A stretch of DNA of 37,715 nucleotides from Acetobacter sp. AN02 (GCF_029759835.1 NZ_JAJJND010000016.1:1-37715); one strand, 5' to 3'. Shown: positions 7,706 through 16,590, numbered from the stretch's first letter. The notes: a model not told the origin generated them from the letters alone. Translations and numbers: made by a program.

Positions 7706-10621
7706 ATGGCCCAGAGTGATCTTTCCGGAAATGACAGAAACGGCAATGACGCGGCGGGTCTGAAGGATATTTACCGCGAGACCGTCTTTCTGCCCGCAAC
7801 CGCCTTTCCGATGCGCGGCAATCTGCCGACGCGCGAGCCTGAAATCCTCAGGCGCTGGCAGGAAAGCGGACTGGATGAGAAGCTGCGTCTTCAGGCAGAG
7901 GGACGGCCGAAATTCACGCTGCATGACGGCCCTCCCTATGCGAACGGGCATCTCCATATCGGACATGCGCTGAACAAGATCCTCAAGGACGTCATCAACC
8001 GCGCCCGGCGTATGTCCGGCTATGCGGTGCATTACGTTCCCGGCTGGGACTGTCATGGCCTGCCGATCGAATGGAAGATCGAGGAAGAATACCGCAAGGC
8101 AAAGAAGGACAAGGATTCGGTTCCGGTCCTGCAGTTCCGTGCGGAGTGCCGCGCCTGGGCTGGAAAATGGCTCGATACCCAGCGCGACGAGTTCCGTCGT
8201 CTTGGTGTGCAGGGTGAATGGGATCATCGCTATGCCACGATGGATTTCTCGTCCGAGGCGGCGATTGCCGGAGAAATCGGTAAATTCCTTCTCAACGGAA
8301 TGCTCTATCGCGGCCTGCGTCCGGTCATGTGGAGCCCGGTGGAGAAGACCGCCCTGGCCGAGGCCGAGATCGAATATCACGACATCACCTCGACAACCGT
8401 TTTTGTGGCCTTCCCGCTCGTGAAGGATCCGACACCGGATCATATTCTTGACGGCGCATCCGCCGTGATCTGGACCACGACCCCCTGGACGATCCCGGCC
8501 AACCGGGCGCTCGCCTTCGGTCCGGAGATCACCTATGCCGTCATCCGCGTGGACGAGGCAGAGAATGAGGCCGCGCTCTGGCCAGGCGCGAGACTGCTGA
8601 TCGCAGAGGCTCTGCTGGAATCCTTCAGCAAGGCGTCCGGTATTACGGCGTATACGATCCTGCACACGCTTCCCGGTTCGGCTCTCGAAGGAGCCGTTGC
8701 GGCTCATCCGCTGCGGGGTGAGGGGTATGATTACGACGTCCCGCTTTTCGGCGGTGAGTTCGTTACGACCGAGGTAGGTACCGGGCTGGTGCACATGGCC
8801 CCGTCACATGGTGAGGATGATTTCCAGCTCTGCCGGGCTCACGGAATTCCGGTTCCGGAAATGGTGGAGGATGACGGACGCTATGCCCCTCATGTGCCGC
8901 TGTTTGCCGGGGTGCATGTGTTCAAGGCGGCCGCTCCTGTCTGTGCGGCACTTGGTGCGGCCATGGCCCGGACGCAGGAGAACGGAACCGCGCCGGCCGG
9001 ACTTGTGGCTCGTGGTTCGCTTCTGCATTCCTATCCGCACTCTTGGCGCTCCCGGAAGCCGGTGATCTGGCGCGCCACGCCGCAATGGTTCATCCGTATG
9101 GACGGAGAGACGGCTCTGCGGGACAGGGCGCTTTCGGCTCTGAAGGATGTGAAATTCGTGCCTGAGCAGGCGCGTAATCGTCTGACATCGATGGTCTCCG
9201 GGCGTCCGGACTGGTGCATTTCACGCCAGCGCGCCTGGGGTGTGCCGATTGCCGTTTTCGTTGAGAAAAAAACAGGTGAGCCGCTGCGGGATCAGGCCGT
9301 GACGGAGCGCATCGTTGCGGCCTTCCGGAAAGAGGGCGCGGATGCGTGGTACAGTTCTCCGCCGGAGCGTTTCCTGGGCAATACCTATGAAGCCGCGGCG
9401 TATGAGCAGGTGTTCGACATTGTGGATGTCTGGTTCGAGAGCGGCTCCACCCATGCTTTCGTGCTCGGAAAGGATGAGCTTCCGTTCCCGGCGGACCTGT
9501 ATCTTGAGGGATCGGATCAGCATCGTGGCTGGTTCCAGTCTTCCCTGCTGGAGTCCGTCGGCTCACGCGGGCAGGCTCCTTTCCGTGCGCTCGTGACCAA
9601 CGGCTTCGTCATGGACGAGCAGGGACGCAAGATGTCCAAGTCGCTTGGGAACGTGGTTGCTCCTCAGGAAGTCAATGAAAGCCTCGGTGCGGATATTCTG
9701 CGTCTGTGGGTGATGAATTCGGACACCAATGACGATCTGCGGATCGGCAAGGAAATCCTCAAGCAGCAGAGCGAGCTTTATCGCCGTCTGCGGAATACGC
9801 TGCGCTGGCTGCTTGGCGGCCTGGCCGGATTCAGCGAGGCGGAGCGTGTGCCATTTGCGGAGCTGCCCGAGCTGGAGCGGTGGGTGCTGCACCGCCTGAC
9901 CGAGGTCGGTGCCGAGATCGCGCGCGCTGTGGAAACGCATGAGTGGGTTGGTGTATTCCCGACGCTTCATGCGTTCTGCGCCACCGATCTGTCGGCATTT
10001 TACTTCGATGTGCGCAAGGATTCCCTTTATTGCGATGCGCCGGGAGATCTGCGCCGCCGGTCGGTCCGCACCGTGCTCGATATCCTGCATCGTACGCTCA
10101 CGTCCTGGCTTGCGCCGGTGCTGGTGTTCACCGCGGAAGATGCCTGGACCGCACGGTTCGGCGAGGAGAGCAGCGTGCATCTGGAAAGCTTCCCGGAGAT
10201 TCCGGAGGCGTGGCATGATCCGGCTCTGGGGGAGCGCTGGATGGCCCTGCGTGCCCTGCGCCGGGTGATCACGACGGAAATCGAGGGCGCACGGCGTGAC
10301 GGTCGGGTCGGGTCTTCCCTGCAGGCGCAGGTCACACTGCCTCTTTCAGAGCGTGAGGCCGGTGTGTTTGCCGGTGTGGACTGGAATGAGCTGGCCATCG
10401 TCTCCCATACCGAGGTGGTGATCGAGCCAGGCACGACGTCGCTTTTCCTTCCGGCGGATGAATCGGAAACGGGTGTGCTGCATGCGCCGCCGTCGGTCAG
10501 TGTGGCGGAGGGAGAGAAATGTCTCCGCTGCTGGAAGGTTCTGCCGGAGGTCGGCAGTGTTGCGGCGCATGCCGGTCTGTGCCTGCGCTGTGTGTCGGCC
10601 GTGGCGGAGCAGGGCACGTGA
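7706..10621 (+). CDS. ileS: Isoleucine--tRNA ligase
   Basis: Charges tRNA-Ile with isoleucine in the cytoplasm. It is a class I synthetase of 971 residues. The HIGH signature is at residues 84-87 within PYANGHLHIGHALNK, and the KMSKS loop is at 642-646 in GRKMSKSLGN. The editing (CP1) insertion lies between them, including the TTPWTIPANRAL stretch. The C-terminal zinc finger is visible as CLRC (C939, C942) and CLRC (C959, C962). The bacterial-type length and this zinc finger fit the IleS1 class rather than the mupirocin-resistant IleS2. Its stop overlaps the GTG start of lspA. Confidence 0.97.
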   Translation: MAQSDLSGNDRNGNDAAGLKDIYRETVFLPATAFPMRGNLPTREPEILRRWQESGLDEKLRLQAEGRPKFTLHDGPPYANGHLHIGHALNKILKDVINRARRMSGYAVHYVPGWDCHGLPIEWKIEEEYRKAKKDKDSVPVLQFRAECRAWAGKWLDTQRDEFRRLGVQGEWDHRYATMDFSSEAAIAGEIGKFLLNGMLYRGLRPVMWSPVEKTALAEAEIEYHDITSTTVFVAFPLVKDPTPDHILDGASAVIWTTTPWTIPANRALAFGPEITYAVIRVDEAENEAALWPGARLLIAEALLESFSKASGITAYTILHTLPGSALEGAVAAHPLRGEGYDYDVPLFGGEFVTTEVGTGLVHMAPSHGEDDFQLCRAHGIPVPEMVEDDGRYAPHVPLFAGVHVFKAAAPVCAALGAAMARTQENGTAPAGLVARGSLLHSYPHSWRSRKPVIWRATPQWFIRMDGETALRDRALSALKDVKFVPEQARNRLTSMVSGRPDWCISRQRAWGVPIAVFVEKKTGEPLRDQAVTERIVAAFRKEGADAWYSSPPERFLGNTYEAAAYEQVFDIVDVWFESGSTHAFVLGKDELPFPADLYLEGSDQHRGWFQSSLLESVGSRGQAPFRALVTNGFVMDEQGRKMSKSLGNVVAPQEVNESLGADILRLWVMNSDTNDDLRIGKEILKQQSELYRRLRNTLRWLLGGLAGFSEAERVPFAELPELERWVLHRLTEVGAEIARAVETHEWVGVFPTLHAFCATDLSAFYFDVRKDSLYCDAPGDLRRRSVRTVLDILHRTLTSWLAPVLVFTAEDAWTARFGEESSVHLESFPEIPEAWHDPALGERWMALRALRRVITTEIEGARRDGRVGSSLQAQVTLPLSEREAGVFAGVDWNELAIVSHTEVVIEPGTTSLFLPADESETGVLHAPPSVSVAEGEKCLRCWKVLPEVGSVAAHAGLCLRCVSAVAEQGT

Positions 10622-11100
10622 AGCGACCGCTCCGGCTGGGGCTGCTGGCCGCGCTTGTGGTGTTTGCGCTCGACCAGCTCAGTAAATACTGGATTCTCTA
10701 CGTTTTCCGGCTGCCGGAGCGCGGGTCTGTCGCCATCATGCCGGGTCTGAATTTCACCATGGTCTGGAACCATGCCGTGACATTCGGAATGCTGGGCGGT
10801 GTCGGCGCGTCCGGTGTGATCGTATTTTCGGTTATCGCACTTGCGATCGTCGGCGGTCTGATTCTGTGGATGACGCGGACGACAAGTCCTCTCACCGGGC
10901 TTGCCGCAGGGGCAATCGCGGGCGGTGCTGTCGGTAATGTTCTGGATCGCGTGCGTTATGGCGCGGTGGTTGATTTTATCCATGCCCATGCTTTCGGATG
11001 GTCGTGGTATGTGTTCAACGTTGCGGATTCCGCTATTGTATGCAGTGTGATTCTGCTCCTGCTTCTGGAACTGCGCAGCAGCAGGCGGCGTGAGGCCTGA
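10618..11100 (+). CDS. lspA: Lipoprotein signal peptidase (prolipoprotein signal peptidase II)
   Basis: An inner-membrane aspartyl protease that removes the signal peptide from prolipoproteins after diacylglyceryl transfer. It is 160 residues, with four hydrophobic segments. The two catalytic aspartates are in the standard motifs: D119 in GNVLDRVRYGAVVDFI and D137 in FNVADSAI. The start is a GTG at 10618 sharing four bases with the ileS stop, which fits the widespread ileS-lspA coupling. A longer frame begins inside ileS but would add residues in front of the first membrane segment. The gene just downstream encodes one of its probable substrates. Confidence 0.96.
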   Translation: MKRPLRLGLLAALVVFALDQLSKYWILYVFRLPERGSVAIMPGLNFTMVWNHAVTFGMLGGVGASGVIVFSVIALAIVGGLILWMTRTTSPLTGLAAGAIAGGAVGNVLDRVRYGAVVDFIHAHAFGWSWYVFNVADSAIVCSVILLLLLELRSSRRREA

Positions 11101-11132
11101 AAGTCAGGCGAAAGGGTAAGAGGCGGGTGAAG

Positions 11133-11651
11133 ATGCGGTTCAGTTCCCGGTTATGCGTGCCGTTCGCGGCGTTGTCTGTGTGTCTTCTGACCTCCGGATG
11201 TTCCGGAAGTGAGGCAGCGCGCGCGTTTGGCCTCGAGCGCAGTCTGCCGGATGAATACACGGTGACGACGCGTGCCCCTCTTTCCATGCCGCCGTCTTCG
11301 GAGCTGTCCGCTCCGTCGGGTTCTCCCGATCTGCACCCGCAGGACGAGAGCATGCGGATGCAGGCGCTTGAGACGCTGTCTCCGGATGTGGCGCTCAAGG
11401 GCAGCGGCGGCTCAGGCAGCGCCGGGCAGAGTGCGCTGCTGAGTGAGGCTGATGAGGCGGCTTCCCAGACGGATAAGGGTGAACTGGGCAAGGCGGATCA
11501 GGGCTATGTCGATGCGCTGCTGTTCTGGAAAGGCGGAGGCGCGGGATCAGTCGTGGACGGAGCGGCGGAAAATCACCGCCTGAAGACCAACGCCGCCCTT
11601 GGAAAATCTCCCACGAACGGCGCGACGCCGACGACGCGTAACCGCAGATAA
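11133..11651 (+). CDS. DUF3035 (BamF-type) outer-membrane lipoprotein
   Basis: A 172-residue predicted lipoprotein with a hydrophobic signal and the lipobox TSGC at about residues 18-21. The stretch LPDEYTVTTRAPLSMPP is the hallmark of the alphaproteobacterial DUF3035 family, whose members are named BamF, an accessory lipoprotein of the outer-membrane beta-barrel assembly complex. The naming is from memory, and the link to the BAM complex is established knowledge only for the family. The middle is Gly/Ser-rich and low in complexity. The ATG at 11133 is preferred because AGAGG at 11119-11123 is well spaced from it, while the upstream GTG at 11127 is too close. It follows lspA by 32 bases. Confidence 0.75.
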   Translation: MRFSSRLCVPFAALSVCLLTSGCSGSEAARAFGLERSLPDEYTVTTRAPLSMPPSSELSAPSGSPDLHPQDESMRMQALETLSPDVALKGSGGSGSAGQSALLSEADEAASQTDKGELGKADQGYVDALLFWKGGGAGSVVDGAAENHRLKTNAALGKSPTNGATPTTRNRR

Positions 11652-11660
11652 ACCGCTGAC

Positions 11661-11692
11661 CAGCCCGGGATCAGTCAGCCGTTCCCGGGCTG
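11661..11692. terminator. Hairpin between convergent bamF-like gene and petA
   Basis: A perfect stem is formed by AGCCCGGGA (11662-11670) and TCCCGGGCT (11683-11691), extendable by one C-G pair, with a 12-base loop. It lies between two convergent stop codons, so it could end transcripts from both strands. Neither side has a long U-tract, so termination strength is uncertain. Confidence 0.6.
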
Positions 11693-11713
11693 CGCCATAT
11701 GAACTGATGAAAA

Positions 11714-12337
11714 TCAGATCTGGACGACCGAGCTGAAGTCGAAGCTTTGTCCGTCGGGATTTTCTCCCACACGCATCTTTGTCCCGGACAGCATTCTGTG
11801 TGGCGGCACCGGCAGATTGTACGGTGCCGGAACGCCGCTCAGCACGCGGCCTGCAAGATCGAATTTCGATCCGTGGCACGGGCAGGCAAAGGCCTGCTGC
11901 CCCGGGCTGATCACGCCGCTGGCCGCCGCGGGAACGCATCCGAGATGTGTGCAGACCCCCACGAGAACTCCGTATTCCGGAATAAGGGAGCGGTGCCAGT
12001 TGGTTGCATAGGGTGGCTGCTGAAGCACCCTGGAGTCGGGATCCCGCAGGCGTTGCAGCAGGGCCGGGCTTTTCAGCTGGCTGAGCGCCTCGGGGGGGCG
12101 GCGCGTAATAAAGACCGGACTGCCGCGCCAGAGGATGGAAACCTGCTGTCCGGGTGTCAGCGTGCTGAGATCGACATCCACGGGAGCGTGGGCTGCCTCG
12201 TCAGAAGGAGGCGTGAGCGTCTGCAGGAACGGCCAGGACAGTGCTGCCCCGCCGGCGATCGCGGAACCGGCGGTGACGAGTGTCAGAAGATCGCGACGCC
12301 CGACCTCGGGGCTGCCTGGGGATGAAGCCTCGTTCAT
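11714..12337 (-). CDS. petA: Rieske iron-sulfur protein (ubiquinol-cytochrome c reductase type)
   Basis: A 207-residue Rieske 2Fe-2S protein. Box I is CTHLGC (C129, H131, C134) and box II is CPCHGS (C152, C154, H155). This supplies the two Cys and two His ligands plus the disulfide pair typical of bc1-type Rieske proteins. The N-terminus carries a twin-arginine pair (GRRDLLTL, about residues 13-20) followed by a hydrophobic anchor, as expected for a Tat-inserted bc1 subunit. The partner genes petB and petC are not adjacent: downstream on this strand there is only the convergent lipoprotein gene. Upstream it follows, by 17 bases, an unknown membrane protein and zwf. Confidence 0.88.
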   Translation of the reverse strand: MNEASSPGSPEVGRRDLLTLVTAGSAIAGGAALSWPFLQTLTPPSDEAAHAPVDVDLSTLTPGQQVSILWRGSPVFITRRPPEALSQLKSPALLQRLRDPDSRVLQQPPYATNWHRSLIPEYGVLVGVCTHLGCVPAAASGVISPGQQAFACPCHGSKFDLAGRVLSGVPAPYNLPVPPHRMLSGTKMRVGENPDGQSFDFSSVVQI

Positions 12338-12354
12338 TCAGAAACTCATGATCC

Positions 12355-12837
12355 TCAGCGGGGCAGGGGATGGAATGAGCCCGGCGTTCCCTGATCCGTC
12401 AGCACACTCTGAGCCGGACGGTTGACCTGGAGCGTAAAGAGTCTCGGCAGGGAGTTATCCGGGTTCGGACAGGTGCCCGAGTGTTTTTCCATCACCTCGA
12501 TCTTCGTTGCATTCACGGGGGAGTTCCCATCCACGACAAACAGCAGACAATCCGGCCGGGCTGAGGTCATCCCGTTCCCGGTCACGACCACGCGCAGGTG
12601 GCGGACCAGGGCAGAATCGTCGAACCACGATACCGGTTTGAAAGTGTAACGATCTGCCATCCTGTCGAGAACCCCTGTTTTTGCCAGGATGAGGGACAGC
12701 ACCACCAGAGGCAGGACGATCATCAGCCTCCGGGCCAGATGCTGCTTCAGGCTGCGTGGCTGTCCCCTGCCAAACAGTCCTTTCCGGATCGGAGTACTGG
12801 CCGGTTTACCGGAACTGTCTGGCGGGCTGGTGTTCAT
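12355..12837 (-). CDS. Unknown single-span membrane protein between zwf and petA
   Basis: A 160-residue protein with a basic, Pro/Ser-rich N-terminus, one strong transmembrane segment (about residues 38-57, LMIVLPLVVLSLILAKTGVL) and a C-terminal domain of about 100 residues, probably periplasmic by the positive-inside rule. The domain has only two cysteines (DCLLF and GTCPN) and ends Pro-rich. I do not recognise the family. Its start codon overlaps the zwf stop (ATGA) and its stop lies 17 bases before petA, so all three genes should be on one message. Being tied to petA, it might help Rieske protein assembly or bc1 function, but that is inference. Confidence 0.7.
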   Translation of the reverse strand: MNTSPPDSSGKPASTPIRKGLFGRGQPRSLKQHLARRLMIVLPLVVLSLILAKTGVLDRMADRYTFKPVSWFDDSALVRHLRVVVTGNGMTSARPDCLLFVVDGNSPVNATKIEVMEKHSGTCPNPDNSLPRLFTLQVNRPAQSVLTDQGTPGSFHPLPR

Positions 12838-14309
12838 ATCTCGGGCTGTTCCTCATTCCATACGAAACCGTCACGGGCCAGAAGCTGCGCTGATGATTCC
12901 GGCCCCCATGTTCCGGCTGCATAGGTCTCCATGGGTCTTTTGTCACCCTCCCATGCTGACAGGATGGGTTCGATCCAGTTCCATGAGGCCACGACCTCAT
13001 CGCGGCGGATGAACATCACCTGATCCCCGCGCACCGTATCGAGCAGGAGGTGCTCGTAGGAATCGGGATACCGCGTGTGGAACTCACTTGAGAAGGAGAC
13101 GTCGAGGGAGGCCTCGCGCAGGGAGAAATCTGCCTTGTCGGGATTTTTTGCGGAGAAGACGAAGGACATACCCTCATCAGGCTGCACGCGGATGACCAGA
13201 CGACCCGCAGGCGGTGCCTCGCTGAAGATCGGCCAGGGTTGAGGGCGGAACTGGATGACGATCTCGCTCGTCTTCCGCGGCAGGCGCTTGCCGGTGCGGA
13301 GATAGAACGGGACGCCTGCCCAGCGTGGCGTGCGGATTTCCGTGCGGAGCGTCAGGAATGTCTCGGTCGAACTGGTGTCAGAGCCGAGATCCTCAAGATA
13401 GCCCGGAACGGATTTATCCCCGATTTTTCCGGCCACGTACTGCGCCCTGACAGTATCGCGGACCACATCCTCTTCCGTCATCGGCCGCAGGGCCCGCAGC
13501 ATCTTGAGCTTCTCGTTACGCAGATCCGATGCGGAGAAGGTGACGGGGGGCTCCATGGCAACGACGGCCAGAACCTGAAGCAGGTGATTCTGCACCATGT
13601 CACGCAGGGCACCGGAGGTGTCGTAGTAGGAGCCGCGTGAACCGACGCCGACCGTCTCGGCTGCCGTGATCTGGACGTGTGAGATAGTGGAGCTGTTCCA
13701 GGATCGTTCGATCATCGGATTGGCGAAGCGGAGGGCCAGAATATTCTGGACCGTTTCCTTGCCCAGGTAGTGATCGATACGGAAAATCGCGGTTTCCGGG
13801 AAATACTGCCCGACGCCCTCGTTGATCGCCTCTGCGGATTTCAGATCGGTTCCGATCGGCTTTTCCAGCACGATCCGGCTCTTTGGCGTGATCAGGTCAT
13901 GTTCGGCAAATCCTGCCGCCGCGCCGGTGTAAACTGACGGGGCCGTGGCGAGGTAGAATACCCGGACGCGATCCTCATTCTTCAGCAGACCGCACAGTTC
14001 CGGCCAGTGGGCGTCCTCCTGGTCGGCGGCGTCGAGAGGGATGTATTCCAGAAATTTCAGAAAATCGGAGATCGCCTTATCGTCCTGCGATTCCGCAGGC
14101 AGGAACTCGACCAGTGCTTCCTTTGCGCGGTTTCTGTACTCTTCCGTGGTCGATGTCGTACGGGCCACACCGATGATGCATGTGCCTTGAGGGATCTGTC
14201 CGGCTCTGAAGCGCTGATAGAAAGCCGGAAGAAGCTTGCGCATCGTCAGATCGCCCGTCGCGCCGACGATGATGTAGTCAAACGGATCTTTCATGGGAAT
14301 TGCAGGCAT
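12834..14309 (-). CDS. zwf: Glucose-6-phosphate 1-dehydrogenase
   Basis: Oxidises glucose 6-phosphate to 6-phosphogluconolactone, feeding the pentose phosphate (and Entner-Doudoroff) route and making NAD(P)H. From the ATG at 14309 it is 491 residues, the usual size. The nucleotide-binding motif is GATGDLTMRKLLPAF near the N-terminus, and the active-site motif RIDHYLGKE is intact, with the catalytic histidine. The chosen start has GGAG about 8 bases upstream. An in-frame ATG at 14372 would add 21 unlikely residues. In many relatives zwf sits with pgl, gnd or tal. Here it heads a unit with an unknown membrane protein and petA. Confidence 0.95.
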   Translation of the reverse strand: MPAIPMKDPFDYIIVGATGDLTMRKLLPAFYQRFRAGQIPQGTCIIGVARTTSTTEEYRNRAKEALVEFLPAESQDDKAISDFLKFLEYIPLDAADQEDAHWPELCGLLKNEDRVRVFYLATAPSVYTGAAAGFAEHDLITPKSRIVLEKPIGTDLKSAEAINEGVGQYFPETAIFRIDHYLGKETVQNILALRFANPMIERSWNSSTISHVQITAAETVGVGSRGSYYDTSGALRDMVQNHLLQVLAVVAMEPPVTFSASDLRNEKLKMLRALRPMTEEDVVRDTVRAQYVAGKIGDKSVPGYLEDLGSDTSSTETFLTLRTEIRTPRWAGVPFYLRTGKRLPRKTSEIVIQFRPQPWPIFSEAPPAGRLVIRVQPDEGMSFVFSAKNPDKADFSLREASLDVSFSSEFHTRYPDSYEHLLLDTVRGDQVMFIRRDEVVASWNWIEPILSAWEGDKRPMETYAAGTWGPESSAQLLARDGFVWNEEQPEI

Positions 14310-14567
14310 GGACTCGTCTCCGAATGAAAAAGCCTGCGCGGGGCGGACCTGACGCGGGCAGTCTGAAAACATACTGCCCCCTGGCCGGCCAGGAAGCGGT
14401 GCAGATGGATTGACCAGGTCAGCCCGGCGAGGGATAACCAGCCCCTTTCAGGGGAGGGGGATCCGGCGCCGGAAGGGAATCGCCGTTTCCGTTGCCGGAG
14501 TGTAAGTGCGGCTCGCGCCGTAAGGCAACCAGATCGCCCCTGCCTGCTCCAACTGCTGAGGAACGCC
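14310..14567. other. Divergent intergenic region zwf / gapR
   Basis: This 258-base region between divergent zwf and gapR must hold both promoters. I see only a weak 5-bp hairpin (CCCCT/AGGGG at 14452-14464) and no clear -35/-10 pair. No coding region is supported. Confidence 0.35.
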
Positions 14568-14876
14568 ATGTCTGACACCCCGTTCGATATTGATGAGGCC
14601 GCATCAAGCCGTGCCCGTCAGGCTGCCGACCCTGAGTCGAATGTCGGCGGAATCGCTGCTGACCGGCTGATGAGCATCATTGAGCGCATTGAGCGTCTTG
14701 AAGAGGAGAGAAAGGCGCTCGGAGACGATATCAAGGATATTTTCAGCGAGAGCAAATCAGCAGGTTTTGATGTCCCCACCATCAAGCAGCTTCTCAGGCT
14801 GAGAAAGAAAGATCCTTCGGAGATCGAGGAGCAGGAAACGCTTCTGGATATCTACCGCCGGGCGATCGGAATGTGA
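14568..14876 (+). CDS. gapR: GapR family chromosome-associated protein (DUF2312)
   Basis: A 102-residue protein. The segment from about residue 27 to the end (beginning GGIAADRLMSIIERIERLEEE, ending LDIYRRAIGM) matches the DUF2312/GapR family closely. GapR in Caulobacter binds AT-rich and overtwisted DNA ahead of replication forks and transcription, and stimulates gyrase and topoisomerase IV. The first 26 residues are an acidic, variable tail. A long helix with heptad-like Leu/Ile positions (about residues 33-55) fits the coiled-coil dimer that clamps DNA. GAGGA lies just upstream of the ATG. It is monocistronic, followed by a strong hairpin. Confidence 0.9.
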   Translation: MSDTPFDIDEAASSRARQAADPESNVGGIAADRLMSIIERIERLEEERKALGDDIKDIFSESKSAGFDVPTIKQLLRLRKKDPSEIEEQETLLDIYRRAIGM

Positions 14877-14883
14877 TGGCGGT

Positions 14884-14911
14884 CCCGCTCCGGCGTTCAG
14901 GCCGGGGCGGG
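14884..14911 (+). terminator. Strong hairpin after gapR
   Basis: An 11-bp stem (CCCGCTCCGGC with GCCGGGGCGGG, one G-U pair) and a 6-base loop begin 8 bases after the gapR stop. There is no U-tract, so it may act as a 3' stabilising hairpin or a weak terminator. Confidence 0.5.
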
Positions 14912-15039
14912 GGATGTCCGGCATTCGGGTCAGGAGATACGAAAATCTCTTCCGCGTGGTGCGGGCGCGGATACGGGCCCTTGGTCCGGCCGGATAAGGA
15001 CCGAGGATGAGCCGCGCGGATTTTTTCGAGAACAAGGCG

Positions 15040-15115
15040 TGGTGGAGCTGAGGGGAATCGAACCCCTGACCTCCTCATTGCGAACGAGGCGCTCTCCCAT
15101 CTGAGCTACAGCCCC
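15040..15115 (-). tRNA. tRNA-Ala (anticodon CGC)
   Basis: On the minus strand a complete 76-base cloverleaf can be folded. The acceptor stem GGGGCTG pairs with CAGCTCC, and includes the G3-U70 wobble that identifies alanine tRNAs. The D-arm is GCTC/GAGC, the anticodon loop is TTCGCAA with CGC at 34-36, and the T-arm contains GTTCGATTC. Discriminator A73 and an encoded CCA end complete it. It reads GCG codons. Confidence 0.95.
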
Positions 15116-15130
15116 GCCTTATGTCAGCGA

Positions 15131-15158
15131 TACATAGCCGCTTGCCCCTGAGTGTCAA
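15131..15158 (-). promoter_or_regulatory. Promoter of tRNA-Ala
   Basis: On the minus strand a perfect -35 TTGACA (15158-15153) and a -10-like TATGTA (15136-15131) are 16 bases apart. Transcription would begin roughly 8-10 bases before the tRNA 5' end. Confidence 0.6.
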
Positions 15159-15260
15159 GGCGTATTGTGTAAAACCCGGCCGGTGGATAGGGTGCGGGGA
15201 TTACGGGAGCAGAGTGTGTCTGCGTAAAGATCTTTCCCGAGCCGGAGGAATGAATTCGCC

Positions 15261-15581
15261 TTGATTACTCTGGTATTCGGTCTGCTGATCCGCCTTGCCG
15301 GGATCTATCAGTTCATCCTCCTGCTGTACTGCATCTTCAGTATGCTGTACGGGTTCGGCGTTCTGGACGGGCGTAACCGTATCGTCTGGCAGATCGGGGA
15401 ATTTCTCGCACGGATCACGGAACCGGTCCTGCAGCCGGTGCGTTCGGTGCTGCCGGCGTTCGGCAATCTTGACCTGTCGCCGCTCGTTGTGATGCTGGCC
15501 ATCCAGTATCTCGTGATTCCTGGTCTGCGTGCTCTGTGGCTGTCCCTGATCAGCGGCAGTATGGCTCCGCTAACGATGTGA
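15261..15581 (+). CDS. YggT family membrane protein
   Basis: A 106-residue protein with two hydrophobic blocks (about residues 5-33 and 68-95) separated by a polar loop containing RITEPVLQPVRSVLP. This loop matches the YggT family signature (EP.L.P.R...P). YggT proteins are small inner-membrane proteins linked to osmotic shock and, in some lineages, to envelope or division functions; the biochemical role is not settled. The start is a TTG at 15261 with GGAGGA 11 bases upstream. The nearby ATG at 15250 is out of frame and soon meets a stop. The following glycosyltransferase starts 6 bases after the stop, so the two are cotranscribed. Confidence 0.8.
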   Translation: MITLVFGLLIRLAGIYQFILLLYCIFSMLYGFGVLDGRNRIVWQIGEFLARITEPVLQPVRSVLPAFGNLDLSPLVVMLAIQYLVIPGLRALWLSLISGSMAPLTM

Positions 15582-15587
15582 GGTGAC

Positions 15588-16520
15588 ATGCCTGCCGGAG
15601 CTGACAGAATTGCCGTCCTAGTTCCCTGCCATAATGAGGAGGCCGCTGTCCCACAGGTCATAAGGGATTTCAGGGCCGCGCTGCCCTCGGCGGTTATCTA
15701 TGTCTATGACAACAACTCGACGGACCGGACCTGTGAGGTTGCACGGGCCGGGGGGGCTGTTGTCCGCACCGAACCGCTTCAGGGGAAGGGACACGTTGTC
15801 CGCAGGATGTTCGCCGATATCGAGGCGGATTACTATGTTCTGGTGGACGGAGACGCGACCTATGAGGCGGCTGCGGCACCCGCACTGATCGCGGCGGCGA
15901 GAGACGGTCAGCTCGATATGGTCAACGGTGCACGCGTGACGGACAGGCAGGCGGCCTACCGGCCCGGGCATCGCCTTGGCAATCGTGTTCTGACGGGGCT
16001 GGTGATGACGATTTTCGGCAATCGTCTCGCGGATATGCTGTCCGGTTACCGGGTTTTTTCCCGTCGTTTCGTAAAGTCCTTTCCGGCCCTGTCTTCGGGC
16101 TTTGAGATTGAGACCGAGCTGACCGTTCATGCGCTGGGCCTGTGCATGCCGGTTGCGGAGATTGCGACAGTCTATGTCGAGCGGCCGGAAGGCTCTGTCT
16201 CCAAGCTGCGGACCTGGCACGACGGCTTTCGGATTCTCCGCACGATCATCAGCCTGGTGAAGCAGGAACGGCCCCTGCTGTTTTTCTCCTGTGCAGCGGC
16301 TCTTCTCGCGATGATCGCGCTTGTGCTCGGCCTTCCGGTGGTCATTGAATTCATGGAGACCGGTCTTGTTCCCCGTCTGCCGACGGCCGTGCTCTCCGCC
16401 TCTCTCATCACGCTGGCGGCTCTCTCCCAAGCCTGCGGTCTTCTGCTGGACAGTGTGGCCCGCGGACGTATGGAGATAAAACGTCTGGCATATCTGAGTT
16501 ACTCCGCTCCCGGAGCCTGA
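15588..16520 (+). CDS. Membrane-anchored family 2 glycosyltransferase
   Basis: A 310-residue protein. The GT2 (GT-A fold) domain covers about residues 7-230: VPCHNEEAAVPQVI near the start, DNNSTDRT (41-48), and the metal-binding DGD of LVDGDATY (87-89). It resembles dolichol-phosphate-mannose-synthase-type enzymes. Two C-terminal hydrophobic helices (about 235-260 and 270-297) suggest inner-membrane anchoring and transfer of a sugar to a polyprenyl-phosphate carrier. The donor sugar cannot be read from the sequence. It sits 6 bases after the YggT gene and 70 bases before a sedoheptulose-7-phosphate isomerase, which suggests an envelope-glycan setting without proving it. Confidence 0.85.
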   Translation: MPAGADRIAVLVPCHNEEAAVPQVIRDFRAALPSAVIYVYDNNSTDRTCEVARAGGAVVRTEPLQGKGHVVRRMFADIEADYYVLVDGDATYEAAAAPALIAAARDGQLDMVNGARVTDRQAAYRPGHRLGNRVLTGLVMTIFGNRLADMLSGYRVFSRRFVKSFPALSSGFEIETELTVHALGLCMPVAEIATVYVERPEGSVSKLRTWHDGFRILRTIISLVKQERPLLFFSCAAALLAMIALVLGLPVVIEFMETGLVPRLPTAVLSASLITLAALSQACGLLLDSVARGRMEIKRLAYLSYSAPGA

Positions 16521-16590
16521 CCGGTGTGGCCTTAACGAATAATTGCATGACCTGTAGCAGGATGCGGCTTCTGGTTTTCCGGAGGGTAGT

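Noticed and set aside
7589-8794. Minus-strand open frame of 401 codons opposite ileS
   Set aside because: Shadow of the IleS frame; composition not protein-like.
14452-14464. Small hairpin upstream of zwf as a regulatory RNA element
   Set aside because: Only a 5-bp stem with a 3-base loop and no U-tract; below what I would call.
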